DNA of 64,000 nucleotides from Unio delphinus (lineage: Eukaryota; Mollusca; Bivalvia; Unionida; Unionidae): NCBI GenBank assembly GCA_029339505.1, contig JAQISU010000210.1, positions 10,491,501-10,555,500 of the forward strand, given 5' to 3'. The position numbers and the translations under genes were made by a program. The notes beneath the pieces are model-generated. The model made no database searches, was not told where the DNA came from, and saw only the letters and a program-made list of their open reading frames with translations. Shown here piece after piece: positions 40,086 through 49,309 of the stretch. Every line of letters begins with the position of its first letter. The stretch's first letter is position 1.

Positions 40086-43000
40086 CACCGTTGCGTCTAT
40101 TGCACTCAAGACAAGTCAACATCACATTATTTCTGACATGACCGAGATTGTTATTTTTTCTGTCTACGGTGAATTGGCGAGGATCCTTATCCGAATACTG
40201 CCAACGCATTATACAATTGCAACTCGCGCAGTGATTATTCTGTTGTTTCTTCAAAGTGATTATTAATTTAGCATCAATATCAAATTCTCGTTGTTTTTTT
40301 TTGTCCTGTTGTTTGTAACCGGAGAGTTTTTTATTAATGATGCTAACATCAATATCACTTATTGTTGTGTCATTATCATCACCAATGATTTCATCATCGA
40401 GGACAATTCTTCGAAGTTGATTTATGTTTCGTACTCTGGATACTGCGAGATAGACTAAATTTGACCATTCGATGCGATTATCTACCATCCAAACAATTGT
40501 ATCCGATATAGTCAATCCCTGTGAAGAGTGTATTGTTGCTGCGTATCCTAGCGTCCACGGGGATTTATTAGCACGCAATGCATCTTCAACGACATTGATA
40601 TCAACCAGCACAATATCATTTAATACCAGAATTTGTTTTTCACTCTGTCCTGGAATATCAACTTCAATATTCTGTTTTCGTGTATCCGATGGCCTATAAC
40701 AAAGGGGTACTGGAAGCGTTGCAAATTTTTCTTTATGCAATTCAAATAACTTCATCTGAAGTGTGTCCCTGACTATTTTTCTACTTGCAATGATCAAATC
40801 GTTTGGTCTCCACGCTTCCCAGAAATCATTCATTGGGGTTTCTGAAATCACTTCACGCGCTATTTCGCATTGGATTCTATCCGGTTGTAATCTAATTAGT
40901 TTCTTAAATTCTCGTAATCGTTCATCAAGTGATCTATAATCAGTGGTGATTTCTTCATAGTAGTCTACAAAACCCTTTAGCCATTCATGTGGAGATGCAC
41001 CGACAAATGGTGGTGGTTGGCCTTGATCCCCGCACATGACGACTTTTGTGTTTTTGGTTAACAACCACTCAAGAAATGTTTTTAATACATCTAATGACAC
41101 TGTGCATATTTCATCCCAGATTATGATTTCAGGAATGAATTTATCACCCATTCGATCAGGAGTCCATTTGTCACCCTTCCATCGAAAGAAGCTGTGATAA
41201 GTGCAAGCATTTACCCCTCGTTGTATCATCTCTCTGGCGAGTCTGTGAGTCGGTGTTAGCACAATCATGTTAGTAGAAATACAAGTATTTCCACCACCAC
41301 GATATAATTCAATTGCACGCGTTGTCTTTCCTGACCCACCACAACCGTTTAAATAAACTGTCTTGTATCTACATACTGGATCAGATACCGGTGGTGCATT
41401 AGAAAATTCTGTAGAAACACTAGTGTTTCCAATTTCAATACGGTTACAACAAAGATATTTATCATCCATGGCAACGTCTGCGGATTCACAATACTCATGT
41501 AGCATCTCCTTTTTAAATCGCCAACGCCCCCAATTTTCTTCGGGATCTGTGAATGCCGCTACAGCTGATTTGTACTTATTGTGTATATACATCGAATCAG
41601 TGGCTACTCTAACCGCGGTATTAGGAAATCTATTTATCATCGAAAATAGATTAATAGAAGCATAGGCTAGCATTGAACTTCTCAAATGTGTGTACTGGGA
41701 ATTATATCCATCACAGTAGGTAACAACCGTACCTAATTTCTCACCATTGGATAGAAAAGCATCCTTACGGGATACAAGTTTTCCCTGTTTCATTAAATCC
41801 GCTACAATAAAATCGTATTCAGCGACATCTATGATCAACCGCGAAGAATATTTTGCGTTATCGTATCGTCCACCCTGGGTAAATTTACCGATTATTCTTC
41901 TTCCGAGATCTTTTGCCTGTTCTTTTTTAATTTCAAATAACTTCTTAGACCAATTTATTATTTCTTCTTCACTGAAATCTGGAAACTGTTTTCGTAGTTC
42001 GTTGATTATTCTATCTAGATTGGGTTGTGGTAGCCAAACTTCTTTCTGAGCTCGATAGCATATAATAGCCTCGGAAACAATCAACGATATTAGCATACCA
42101 CAATCAATCATATATCTCAATAGCACTATTGGCATCCAGTGTTTTTCAGATAGGTGTCTACCGAGCCAAACATAACTACACGGATGTAACCCTGTAGCTA
42201 ATTCAAATGATATCACACGAGCGAATCCGGTTAAATCAAAATCAGGCAATGGTCCATTAATCGCAACACGAGTCATTTCATGCGTGGGGTGTCCAAATCG
42301 TTTGAAGTACTCAGCGCATTCCCCATACCCGAGAAAACTTCCGGGATAACACGCGGCTATATCAATTGAAATCATACCATCACGATGGTATTTCGTATTC
42401 CACAGTCCTCCATGACCAAATTCGACGCAACTCAATTTAACATCTTCGAGAAAATCACTTCGTGTTGGACGCCATGAGTTTTTTTCTCTTGCGAAGTGAG
42501 CTACCACTGATGGAATAGTAAAACTATCCGTGAGTAGTTTTTCATGGGAATTCTGCGGTGAAAAATCACTAGCGATTTTTCTCATTCTGTTATCTAATTC
42601 TTCAATGCGATATAATTCACCATTTGGTTTTACAAATTGATCGAATTCTTCATCACTTCTAAGTAACCACACTGACACAGGATCATCTTTACACAACGCA
42701 TGAATAGCATCAAATAATCTCTCTTCATAGAAAACATCCCCGACTAACTCCCCGGAAAATTCCGGGGGAATATATTTCACGGTTCGTTCTCGTGGAAATA
42801 TTGTTACCGCAGGTGTCCACGCGTGTTTGTTATGATCAATAATCTGTATTGGGGCTCCTCGCGATTGATATTTCGGTTCGTATAATACTTCTCCGGTTAT
42901 TGTTGTTACTGATATTGGGAATTTTAATGATGCTTCTAATTTAGCTATATCAGAAATCTTTGCACCATGCTGTTTCACTGTCAGTTCCCACTCGGTTATT

Positions 43001-44001
43001 TTTCTACGTCGCAGATCAGTTAGTTTATTTCCTTGGGATGCATTTGTGAAATGTTCTATTATTCGTTCTGCTACACAATTAAGCCCTGACGAATATTTCA
43101 TAGGAGCTAGTTTTGCGATATCGGGTTTATCATTTAACGGATATATCCCATAAACCATTGCTGTTACGGGATAAGATCTTTCGTAGTATGGTTTGTCAAT
43201 GCCGGTTAGAATTCCTGGTTTGGAATCTCTACTCACAATGACAGCTTTTTTATTCTTGAGGATTGGTTCAAATTTATCCTTAATAATCCATTTGCCATCG
43301 ACTTCGATAATGAATTTGATTCGGAAAAAATGCCGTTTTTCCCCAACACGTGAAATTATCACTGCTGCTTTTTCATCAGTCATGGTAGCATCAACAACAC
43401 CATCAATTCGAAATGTTGACCAGCAATAGGATGCTCCATCACGTTTGAATTCATTAAAACAATCTCTGATTTTACTAATCATGGCTTTATCAAGAATTGT
43501 ATTCTTTGGTGTATTAGAAACTATATCGAGATTGAATTGAGCATCTTTCCAGGGGTAATCTCTCTTGGACGTTTTTGAAATCCGAAGGATTTTGGGTTTA
43601 TCGCGATTAAATTTGTTACGTTGTTTTGGTCTATCGAGATTAAATCTAGGACTGATTTTCAATAATCTCTTAAACTCTTTCATGTTTCCGTCTCTTGGAC
43701 GTTTGTTACGTTGTTTTGGTCTATCGAGATTAAATCTAGGACTGATTTTCAATAATCTCTTAAACTCTTTCATGTTTCCGTCTCTTGGACGTTTGTTACG
43801 TTGTTTTGGTCTATCGAGATTAAATCTAGGACTGATTTTCAATAATCTCTTAAACTCTTTCATGTTTCCGTCTCTTGGACGTTTGTTACGTTGTTTTGGT
43901 CTATCGAGATTAAATCTAGGACTGATTTTCAATAATCTCTTAAACTCTCTATCAGCATTAAATTTAGCATTTCTCGAAGTCAATCTCTTGAACTCCATCA
44001 T
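40078..44001 (-). CDS. Polymerase - SF1 helicase - HNH fusion protein
   Basis: 1307 aa, uninterrupted. Residues about 17-130 are four basic 30-aa repeats. A B-family-like palm follows: motif A SIDIAACYPGSFL (about 545-557), a KFTQGGRYDNAK-type motif (706-717) and motif C RVATDSMYIHN (798-808). SF1 helicase motifs are Walker A NGCGGSGKTT (885-894), IIIWDEICTV (959-968), CGDQGQPPP (989-997), YAATIHSSQGLT (1153-1164) and AVSRVRN. The C-terminus is a four-Cys HNH domain (CASC...DRKNNNLGHVRNNV...CLEC, 1258-1300). No exonuclease motifs are evident. It is the likely replication enzyme of Element 2. Confidence 0.85.
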   Translation of the reverse strand: MMEFKRLTSRNAKFNADREFKRLLKISPRFNLDRPKQRNKRPRDGNMKEFKRLLKISPRFNLDRPKQRNKRPRDGNMKEFKRLLKISPRFNLDRPKQRNKRPRDGNMKEFKRLLKISPRFNLDRPKQRNKFNRDKPKILRISKTSKRDYPWKDAQFNLDIVSNTPKNTILDKAMISKIRDCFNEFKRDGASYCWSTFRIDGVVDATMTDEKAAVIISRVGEKRHFFRIKFIIEVDGKWIIKDKFEPILKNKKAVIVSRDSKPGILTGIDKPYYERSYPVTAMVYGIYPLNDKPDIAKLAPMKYSSGLNCVAERIIEHFTNASQGNKLTDLRRRKITEWELTVKQHGAKISDIAKLEASLKFPISVTTITGEVLYEPKYQSRGAPIQIIDHNKHAWTPAVTIFPRERTVKYIPPEFSGELVGDVFYEERLFDAIHALCKDDPVSVWLLRSDEEFDQFVKPNGELYRIEELDNRMRKIASDFSPQNSHEKLLTDSFTIPSVVAHFAREKNSWRPTRSDFLEDVKLSCVEFGHGGLWNTKYHRDGMISIDIAACYPGSFLGYGECAEYFKRFGHPTHEMTRVAINGPLPDFDLTGFARVISFELATGLHPCSYVWLGRHLSEKHWMPIVLLRYMIDCGMLISLIVSEAIICYRAQKEVWLPQPNLDRIINELRKQFPDFSEEEIINWSKKLFEIKKEQAKDLGRRIIGKFTQGGRYDNAKYSSRLIIDVAEYDFIVADLMKQGKLVSRKDAFLSNGEKLGTVVTYCDGYNSQYTHLRSSMLAYASINLFSMINRFPNTAVRVATDSMYIHNKYKSAVAAFTDPEENWGRWRFKKEMLHEYCESADVAMDDKYLCCNRIEIGNTSVSTEFSNAPPVSDPVCRYKTVYLNGCGGSGKTTRAIELYRGGGNTCISTNMIVLTPTHRLAREMIQRGVNACTYHSFFRWKGDKWTPDRMGDKFIPEIIIWDEICTVSLDVLKTFLEWLLTKNTKVVMCGDQGQPPPFVGASPHEWLKGFVDYYEEITTDYRSLDERLREFKKLIRLQPDRIQCEIAREVISETPMNDFWEAWRPNDLIIASRKIVRDTLQMKLFELHKEKFATLPVPLCYRPSDTRKQNIEVDIPGQSEKQILVLNDIVLVDINVVEDALRANKSPWTLGYAATIHSSQGLTISDTIVWMVDNRIEWSNLVYLAVSRVRNINQLRRIVLDDEIIGDDNDTTISDIDVSIINKKLSGYKQQDKKKQREFDIDAKLIITLKKQQNNHCASCNCIMRWQYSDKDPRQFTVDRKNNNLGHVRNNVMLTCLECNRRNGAS
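43615..43950 (-). repeat. 90-bp coding repeats in the polymerase gene
   Basis: Three full copies (43681, 43771, 43861) and one partial copy of a 90-bp unit appear identical. They encode KEFKRLLKISPRFNLDRPKQ plus a basic linker. Identity at the DNA level implies very recent expansion. Confidence 0.92.
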
Positions 44002-44032
44002 GCTATACTAAAAACAAGTGTCTAAATGAAAG

Positions 44033-44045
44033 ATTTTTATATAAT
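44033..44045 (-). promoter_or_regulatory. TATA box of the polymerase gene
   Basis: ATTATATAAAAAT on the minus strand, about 35 nt upstream of the ATG at 44001. Confidence 0.55.
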
Positions 44046-44098
44046 GAATCACTGCAAATGGATCAGTCAATGAATTAGACAAATAGTATAGTATACGA

Positions 44099-44590
44099 AT
44101 GAACCAGGAATTCAGACCACACCCAGTGAGTACAAATTATGAAGCATCCAGTGATGGTGTTGTAAGAAACCGTAGACTGAAGAACCCAGTTGGGTGGGAT
44201 AATGGTATGGGGTATTTGTTCTTTACTGTTGGAAAGAAGAAATATTACAATCATCGTTTCGTGTATGAATGTTTCCATGGATTGATCAAAGATGGTTTTG
44301 TTATTGATCATATTGATTCTAATCCGAAGAACAATTCCTTATCAAATCTTCAAGCAATCACACATAGTGAGAATACCAAACGAGGAAGGACTGGGAAATA
44401 CTCGAAAAAAGCGAGACCTGTGAAATCTTTGAATACAATAACTAACGAAGAAAAAGTATTTAAATCAATATATGAAGCCGGCAAGTATTTCAATATTTGT
44501 AGACCCTCAGTACGATATGTTGCAGAGGGGGTTTGTCGATCGGCTATTTCAAAAAAGAGCGGACAGAAAATTCAATTTAGTTATGTCTAA
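44099..44590 (+). CDS. HNH endonuclease (homing-type, NUMOD-like)
   Basis: 163 aa. An N-terminal NUMOD4-like segment (YEASSDGVVRNRR) precedes the HNH core (NHRFVYECFHGL...VIDHIDSNPKNNSLSNLQAITHSEN, about 60-100) and a C-terminal NUMOD1-like helix-turn-helix (VKSLNTITNEEKVFKSIYEAGKYF). This layout is typical of phage and viral HNH homing nucleases. It is divergent from the polymerase gene. A homologue lies at 63282 in Element 3. Confidence 0.9.
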   Translation: MNQEFRPHPVSTNYEASSDGVVRNRRLKNPVGWDNGMGYLFFTVGKKKYYNHRFVYECFHGLIKDGFVIDHIDSNPKNNSLSNLQAITHSENTKRGRTGKYSKKARPVKSLNTITNEEKVFKSIYEAGKYFNICRPSVRYVAEGVCRSAISKKSGQKIQFSYV

Positions 44591-44634
44591 TACGTCATAT
44601 TTTTCATTTAGAAATATATCATTGTTATAGAATA

Positions 44635-44991
44635 ATGAATTCTGAAAACATGAATAGCATTTTATCCGAGATTTCAAAATTGAAAGGTTGGGATATTGAA
44701 CTATCAGATGGGTTAAATCCTGATCAAATCATGTCTGATTTTCAGGATATAGAATACGGAGTTAGCACTAACAAGTATATGCTACCAAAGAAGTATGCGC
44801 TCATCAAAAGAATTCAGAATTCTATTAAGGACTCTCTCGCATTTTCCAGTGACATAAGTGTGTTCGCTCCGTTGTATACCATCGTAGAACGAATACGAAA
44901 AGAATTGGGGTACGAATACGAATTGAAAAAGGAGGTTAATTCTAAAGTTAGAAACCTACGGGCGTTAATTCAAGAAAATGAAAAATTTTGA
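44635..44991 (+). CDS. Small helical protein, unknown
   Basis: 118 aa, predicted mostly helical (LPKKYALIKRIQNSIKDSL...IVERIRKELGYEYELKKEVNSK). No family recognised. Conserved almost unchanged in Element 3 (62881-63237), so it is a real gene of this lineage. Confidence 0.75.
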   Translation: MNSENMNSILSEISKLKGWDIELSDGLNPDQIMSDFQDIEYGVSTNKYMLPKKYALIKRIQNSIKDSLAFSSDISVFAPLYTIVERIRKELGYEYELKKEVNSKVRNLRALIQENEKF

Positions 44992-45294
44992 TTGACCAAC
45001 CATTTATCATTATTTGATTGTGACCGTCCCTCATAGAGATTTTAATTTTTTTTTAGCATTTTTTGATCAAAACTGTTGAAATCAGTGAATAAAAAATTGA
45101 TGGCTGGTTCGCATTGATCAAAAATAGAATGTTGAAACTAGCAGTATTATTATTTTTATATACAATTTTGCTACTTTCAACATCGATGAACGAAGCTGTC
45201 TCACAGTGAAATAACACTTCCATGACCATCCGATGGTGTTAGGTTGGATTGAAAAATTGTTTTGCAATTGAAAAATTGTTTGCGATTTCAAATA
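44992..45294. other. Intergenic region with inverted repeats
   Basis: Contains ACCATCCGATGGT (near 45224) and an A/T-rich stretch with TTTTTTGATCAAAA-like dyads. The end, GAAAAATTGTTTGCGATTTCAAATA before the ATG, recurs before the gene at 46359 and probably marks a shared promoter or leader. Confidence 0.45.
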
Positions 45295-46281
45295 ATGGTC
45301 AATGAAGCATTAACAACCCGATTGGCTCGTGAACGACTGGATGCAATCAGGAGATTTGTACCAATTCGTGACTCTGTACGGAATAAACTACAACAACGAC
45401 AGAGTCTTCAGACTGATTTTGCTATGGGATCCGAAGAATTGTTTAAACCAGTAACCACAGCAACGAAGGGGATAGAGCGTGCTATACTGGGAGATGTTCC
45501 CGAGACGGGAAAATCTGTTATTGGTGAACTCGAAAAAATAGCAGCGAAAACTGAACAAACAGAACAAATAGAACAAATAGAATCAAAAAGAACAGTTGAT
45601 GATTTACGCGTGATATTTAACGAGGCGGGGTTAGCAGAAATTAATAAGACTGATCCAACAGGAATTCCTGAGCTTGTTGTTACGAATTATGAAAACAGGA
45701 AAAATATGTTGAAACCAGAATATCATAAGTTTGTTAGAAATATAACTCACTGGGCTGATATATTCTACAAAATCAAAACTGAAAAAACAGGTAGAATTAA
45801 GAAGGATAGTGCATCATATATTCAATATATCAATGCAGTGGGTATAGTGTATAAACAATACGAAGAGTTTAAACAACAACAAAAACCGCCAAAATTGCAA
45901 AGGCGGCGACAGCAACCTGCAAAGAAAATATCTTTTTCACCTAAAAAAAAACAAATACCACGTGATGATGATGATGATTTTCTTGATTATTTATTACAAG
46001 AAGCCGATTTAGAAAAACAGGATGAAGCAACTGGTTATAGCGGAAGTGGATTGCAAGATTCCAGTGTTTCATGCCCTGGTAGTGTTATCAATGATATATC
46101 ACGATTAGAAGTTCTTGTAGGAGGTTTCCGAGCTGGAAATAACTCACCGGAAATAATTAATGAAGCAGCTGATATCTGTAGACGATTATTTGCCGGCGGT
46201 ATCATGGATATCAAAACATATCGAGATTTCATTGACGAGTTAGTAGACGGTGAAACCGTCCATGATTATCACAGTGATTAA
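45295..46281 (+). CDS. Conserved Polinton virion-block protein
   Basis: 328 aa from ATG 45295. N-terminal helical region (LTTRLARERLDAIRRFVPIRDSVRN), a lysine/arginine-rich middle, an Asp run, and a conserved C-terminal domain (VINDISRLEVLVGGFRAGNNSPEIINEAADICRRL). I associate the RLE-L-G---AGNNS motif with Polinton proteins encoded ahead of pVI and MCP. Homologue at 61592; the two differ by an indel exactly at a short palindrome near SS/SCPGS. Confidence 0.75.
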   Translation: MVNEALTTRLARERLDAIRRFVPIRDSVRNKLQQRQSLQTDFAMGSEELFKPVTTATKGIERAILGDVPETGKSVIGELEKIAAKTEQTEQIEQIESKRTVDDLRVIFNEAGLAEINKTDPTGIPELVVTNYENRKNMLKPEYHKFVRNITHWADIFYKIKTEKTGRIKKDSASYIQYINAVGIVYKQYEEFKQQQKPPKLQRRRQQPAKKISFSPKKKQIPRDDDDDFLDYLLQEADLEKQDEATGYSGSGLQDSSVSCPGSVINDISRLEVLVGGFRAGNNSPEIINEAADICRRLFAGGIMDIKTYRDFIDELVDGETVHDYHSD

Positions 46282-46310
46282 TCACCGGGATTAAATAAAA
46301 CGCTAGCGTG

Positions 46311-46327
46311 GAAATCCGAAGGATTTC
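46311..46327. repeat. Palindrome GAAATCC-GAA-GGATTTC
   Basis: Perfect 7-bp stem with GAA loop, beside CGCTAGCG. Element 3 lacks this stem at the equivalent place (about 61550-61575), retaining only the CGCTAGCG palindrome. Confidence 0.75.
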
Positions 46328-46358
46328 ACAATTGAAAAATGGTTTCTGATTTCAAATA

Positions 46359-46808
46359 ATGATCATACACTACAATCATGATAAACCAACCCCCGTCTAT
46401 GTAGTTAATTCACGGTTTCCAGTTTATAGAGCATACTACGGAGATGGTTTAGGCAATACCATTGCAGGGTTATTTGCGAGAATGGCTCCAAAAGTGATGC
46501 CATTGGCTAAACAACTAGGAATGAAAGCAATTGAAGTTATTCGTGATAAGGGTATTGGTGCTGTTGGAGATCTTGCTGGAAAAGCGTTTTCAACTGCGAG
46601 GAATAAATTAACATCATTAGTGAAATCACGGATGAAATCCAAAGGATTTTCAAAACCGTTACCGTCTACAGCGGAAATGCCTGCAAGTGTTAGTAGAATT
46701 ATAAATAACGCAGTAGACGAAAAATTAGCGTCAATGGTAAATCAAGGGGACCAAAGCAATATTGCAAATATGATAGCAGGAAGCGGCTTTAAAAAACTAC
46801 GACGATGA
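46359..46808 (+). CDS. pVI-like virion protein
   Basis: 149 aa. YYGDGLGNTIAGLFARMAPKVMPLAKQLG is an amphipathic Gly-led helix equivalent to RGHGLGDMF... in the Element 1 gene at 11746. The C-terminus is Lys/Arg-rich and ends GSGFKKLRR. By position (directly before MCP) and layout it is the pVI-type internal protein. Intact here and at 61080. Confidence 0.75.
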   Translation: MIIHYNHDKPTPVYVVNSRFPVYRAYYGDGLGNTIAGLFARMAPKVMPLAKQLGMKAIEVIRDKGIGAVGDLAGKAFSTARNKLTSLVKSRMKSKGFSKPLPSTAEMPASVSRIINNAVDEKLASMVNQGDQSNIANMIAGSGFKKLRR

Positions 46809-46848
46809 AACGGAAAATCGCGATTTAGACTCTGATAAATAGAATAAA

Positions 46849-48259
46849 ATGTTCAAAAAGTCACATGATCCAGCGTTTGATATAGACGCTCCAGTTGGCA
46901 AGGATGATTCTGTACGCGATTATCAATATTACGCTTATCATGCAATAGACGCAAATAGTCGATCGCGAATTGAACTTCAAGTCCATGATACCAGTAAATA
47001 CTTTTTGCCCTGTGAAGCGTTTATTGAAGTAGAAGGAAAACTTGTAACAGCTGCTGGAGCATCATATCCAATTGGTACTCAAGTCGGTTTTGTCAATAAT
47101 GGTATTATGGCGTTATTTGAGAGTGCAAGATACCTCATTGATGGAAAAGAAATTGAGTCCATAGATCGTGATGTTGATGTGGCTACAACAATAATCGGGT
47201 TAGCGAGATATTCTGATGATTATACAAGATCAGCAGGACCTTCTATGATGTTTGCAAAAGATGGTAAGAATACCGCTGGTGGAAATCCATTTGTTGTAAG
47301 ACGACCAAAAAAAGCCAGTGCTGCTAATGATGATGCTGATGTCGAGGCTGTAGTTATAAACAACGACGTTAATTTCAATCTAGGAGCTGCAACACGAAAC
47401 TCAATGTTGGGAGCAGGGGATAAATCATTTTCATGCGCGATTCCACTGCATCATATATTTGGATTCTGTAGAAACGTCCGAAAAGTTATTTATGGGGCGA
47501 AGCATACAGTATCGCTTGTACGAAAGGGTGATGATAATGACGCAATTTGGAGGATTCCAGCAAACACAGCTGCAGATCATGTAAATGATGATGCCGGTAA
47601 AGTTATTTTAACAAAAATATCATTGTGGATGCCAGTGTTGACTCCAGCAATCACTGCAGAAGAACGATTACTATCATTTATGGACCAAGGAGGAAAGTCG
47701 TTGTTGAGTTGGCTAACCGTGAGTACAGATGTGAAGCAATCAAATATCAATGGGTTATTCACGTGGAATCTAGCATCAAAACAAGGCGTTTCTGCGCCAC
47801 GTCATATATTTATTGCGTTACAAGATAACGCACGAGTTGGTGATCAACGTTTCAGTCATATGATATTTGATCAATTAGGTGTGAAAGACGTCTCACTGAG
47901 AATAAACGGCCAACAGGAACCATCCGAGGATATACAACTTAATTACACAGAAAATCATATTGCACGCGTGTATCATCGTCTGTTGTCATTTATGGCACGT
48001 GATCAAAATGTTGATACTGGTTTGCAAATATCACAATACGACTTTAAGAGTTTATACCCGATCTCATTACTTTTCGCTGGAACATCTCGATTTAACAAGA
48101 CAGTCCGTCGTTGATATACACTTTAGAGCTAATGTAACCAAGCCTGATGCTATTGCTAATTATAGAGCGGTTGCTGTCATTCTCAGCGACAAATCAATGC
48201 TACTTGAAGGTGTTGGTGGAAGAATGAGAGTGGTAGATGCCCCAGTGGAAAACATGTAA
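46849..48259 (+). pseudogene. MCP: Major capsid protein with one frameshift
   Basis: Residues 1 to about 404 are open (MFKKSHDPAFDIDAP..., NGIMALFESARYLIDGKEIES, SFSCAIPLHHIFGFCR). At about 48060-48067 the frame changes by one base relative to the intact copy in Element 3 (467 aa), and the rest (FSLEHLDLTRQS-type to ...DAPVENM) continues in another frame to 48259. The protein is only distantly like the Element 1 MCP. The assignment rests on size, position after pVI and Polinton-like text. Without the shift the product is 421 aa with an altered tail. Confidence 0.85.
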
Positions 48260-48299
48260 TTGAAATTGTAAACGATTTAGAATCAATCTATTATGTATA

Positions 48300-48824
48300 A
48301 TGTCATATAGTGTTATTAGTGTTACGTTAACTCCCGGTCAATTAAAAAAATTGCAATCAGAATCGGTTAAGCGATGTGGAACTACAATCACGTTGAAACC
48401 CAACCAAATGACTGGTGGTGCAAATAAATTATCGCTGACAACTCGTCAGGTGAAACATTTCAATGATGCACTTGCAGCCAAAAAAGGTGTTCAGATTACT
48501 CTTTCTGCGGCTGCTATCAAAAATATGATTAAAACAGGCGGTATATTTCCGTTGTTAGCTGCGATTCCAGCATTGATTGCAGCAGCAGCCCCAGCGGTGG
48601 CTAAAGCGGCAGCGTTAGGAGCCGTTGGTACTGCAGCAGGAATGGCACTAAAGAAGGCAACTGGGAAAGGATATAAAAAAAAGGGACGATCCGTTCACGG
48701 ATTGGGTCTAAGACTACCAGGAACCCCGTATTCGTGGTACAGCGGAAAGGGTCTAAGACTACCAGGAACCCCGTATTCGTGGTACAGCGGAAAGGGTCTA
48801 AGACTACCAGGAACGATTTATTAA
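48300..48824 (+). CDS. pX-like core protein with C-terminal repeats
   Basis: 174 aa. TLTPGQLKKLQSES, LTTRQVKHFNDAL and VQITLSAAAIKNM form three similar T-x-x-Q/I-K strand-helix units. They are followed by GGIFPLLAAIPALIAAAAP, a GG-hydrophobic tail as in adenovirus core precursors. The C-terminus is 2.5 copies of a 16-aa repeat (GLRLPGTPYSWYSGK) from identical 48-bp units. In Element 3 the run of A before the repeats is one shorter and the frame ends early. Confidence 0.75.
   Translation: MSYSVISVTLTPGQLKKLQSESVKRCGTTITLKPNQMTGGANKLSLTTRQVKHFNDALAAKKGVQITLSAAAIKNMIKTGGIFPLLAAIPALIAAAAPAVAKAAALGAVGTAAGMALKKATGKGYKKKGRSVHGLGLRLPGTPYSWYSGKGLRLPGTPYSWYSGKGLRLPGTIY
48707..48815 (+). repeat. 48-bp tandem repeat read in two frames
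   Basis: Two and a half identical units. They encode the LRLPGTPYSWYSGK repeats of the pX-like gene and, in the protease frame, an uninterrupted MVQRKGSKTTRN-type repeat upstream of the protease ATG. Confidence 0.85.
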
Positions 48825-48835
48825 TTGAGGAACCT

Positions 48836-49285
48836 ATGGTTCCCATGTCCAATTTTGATTTAATGGATGCGGCTAAAAAACTCGCGATTAAAAACTTCAG
48901 AGGTGTCTTTATGAAAGATCAATTACCACATCAACCAAACAGCGTTGAAACCGGAATCATTAATTTAGATAACAGCACCGGACCTGGAACTCACTGGGTT
49001 ACATACGCTATTGATCCACGTGGGATTGTCTATTTCGATTCATATGGATTAGCCCCACCAAAAGAGTTTATGCGGTATATAAAAACCCTTCCAATGAAGA
49101 CTTGGTATTCTACGCTACCAACACAAACGATGATTGACCCACCAATATGTGGCAGCGAAGTATTAAATGTCCTTGACGCTATTTCTAACTCCTTGAGTAA
49201 CCCAAGCGGAAAACCACCACATGTTGTCGTGAATGAATACACTAGCAATCGCTGGCAACGACGAAGTCGTCAAAAACGATTTTAG
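48836..49285 (+). CDS. PRO: Adenovirus-type cysteine protease
   Basis: 149 aa from ATG 48836. His in GPGTHWVTYAI, Asp in YFDSYGLAPP and Cys in PPICGSEVLNVLD give the C5-family triad. The block after Cys (GSEV) departs from the common CGQ-C form but is the same in Element 3, so it is a lineage feature. The C-terminus differs from Element 3 because of an insertion of about 27 nt containing the hairpin ACGAC-GAA-GTCGT. Confidence 0.9.
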   Translation: MVPMSNFDLMDAAKKLAIKNFRGVFMKDQLPHQPNSVETGIINLDNSTGPGTHWVTYAIDPRGIVYFDSYGLAPPKEFMRYIKTLPMKTWYSTLPTQTMIDPPICGSEVLNVLDAISNSLSNPSGKPPHVVVNEYTSNRWQRRSRQKRF

Positions 49286-49309
49286 AGAGAGAAAGAGTTT
49301 TACAATAAC

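Noticed and set aside
48734..48835. N-terminal MVQRKGSKTTRN repeats as part of the protease
   Set aside because: They are the 48-bp repeats of the pX-like gene read in another frame. The protease body starts after them at 48836, although the open frame is noted as unusual.
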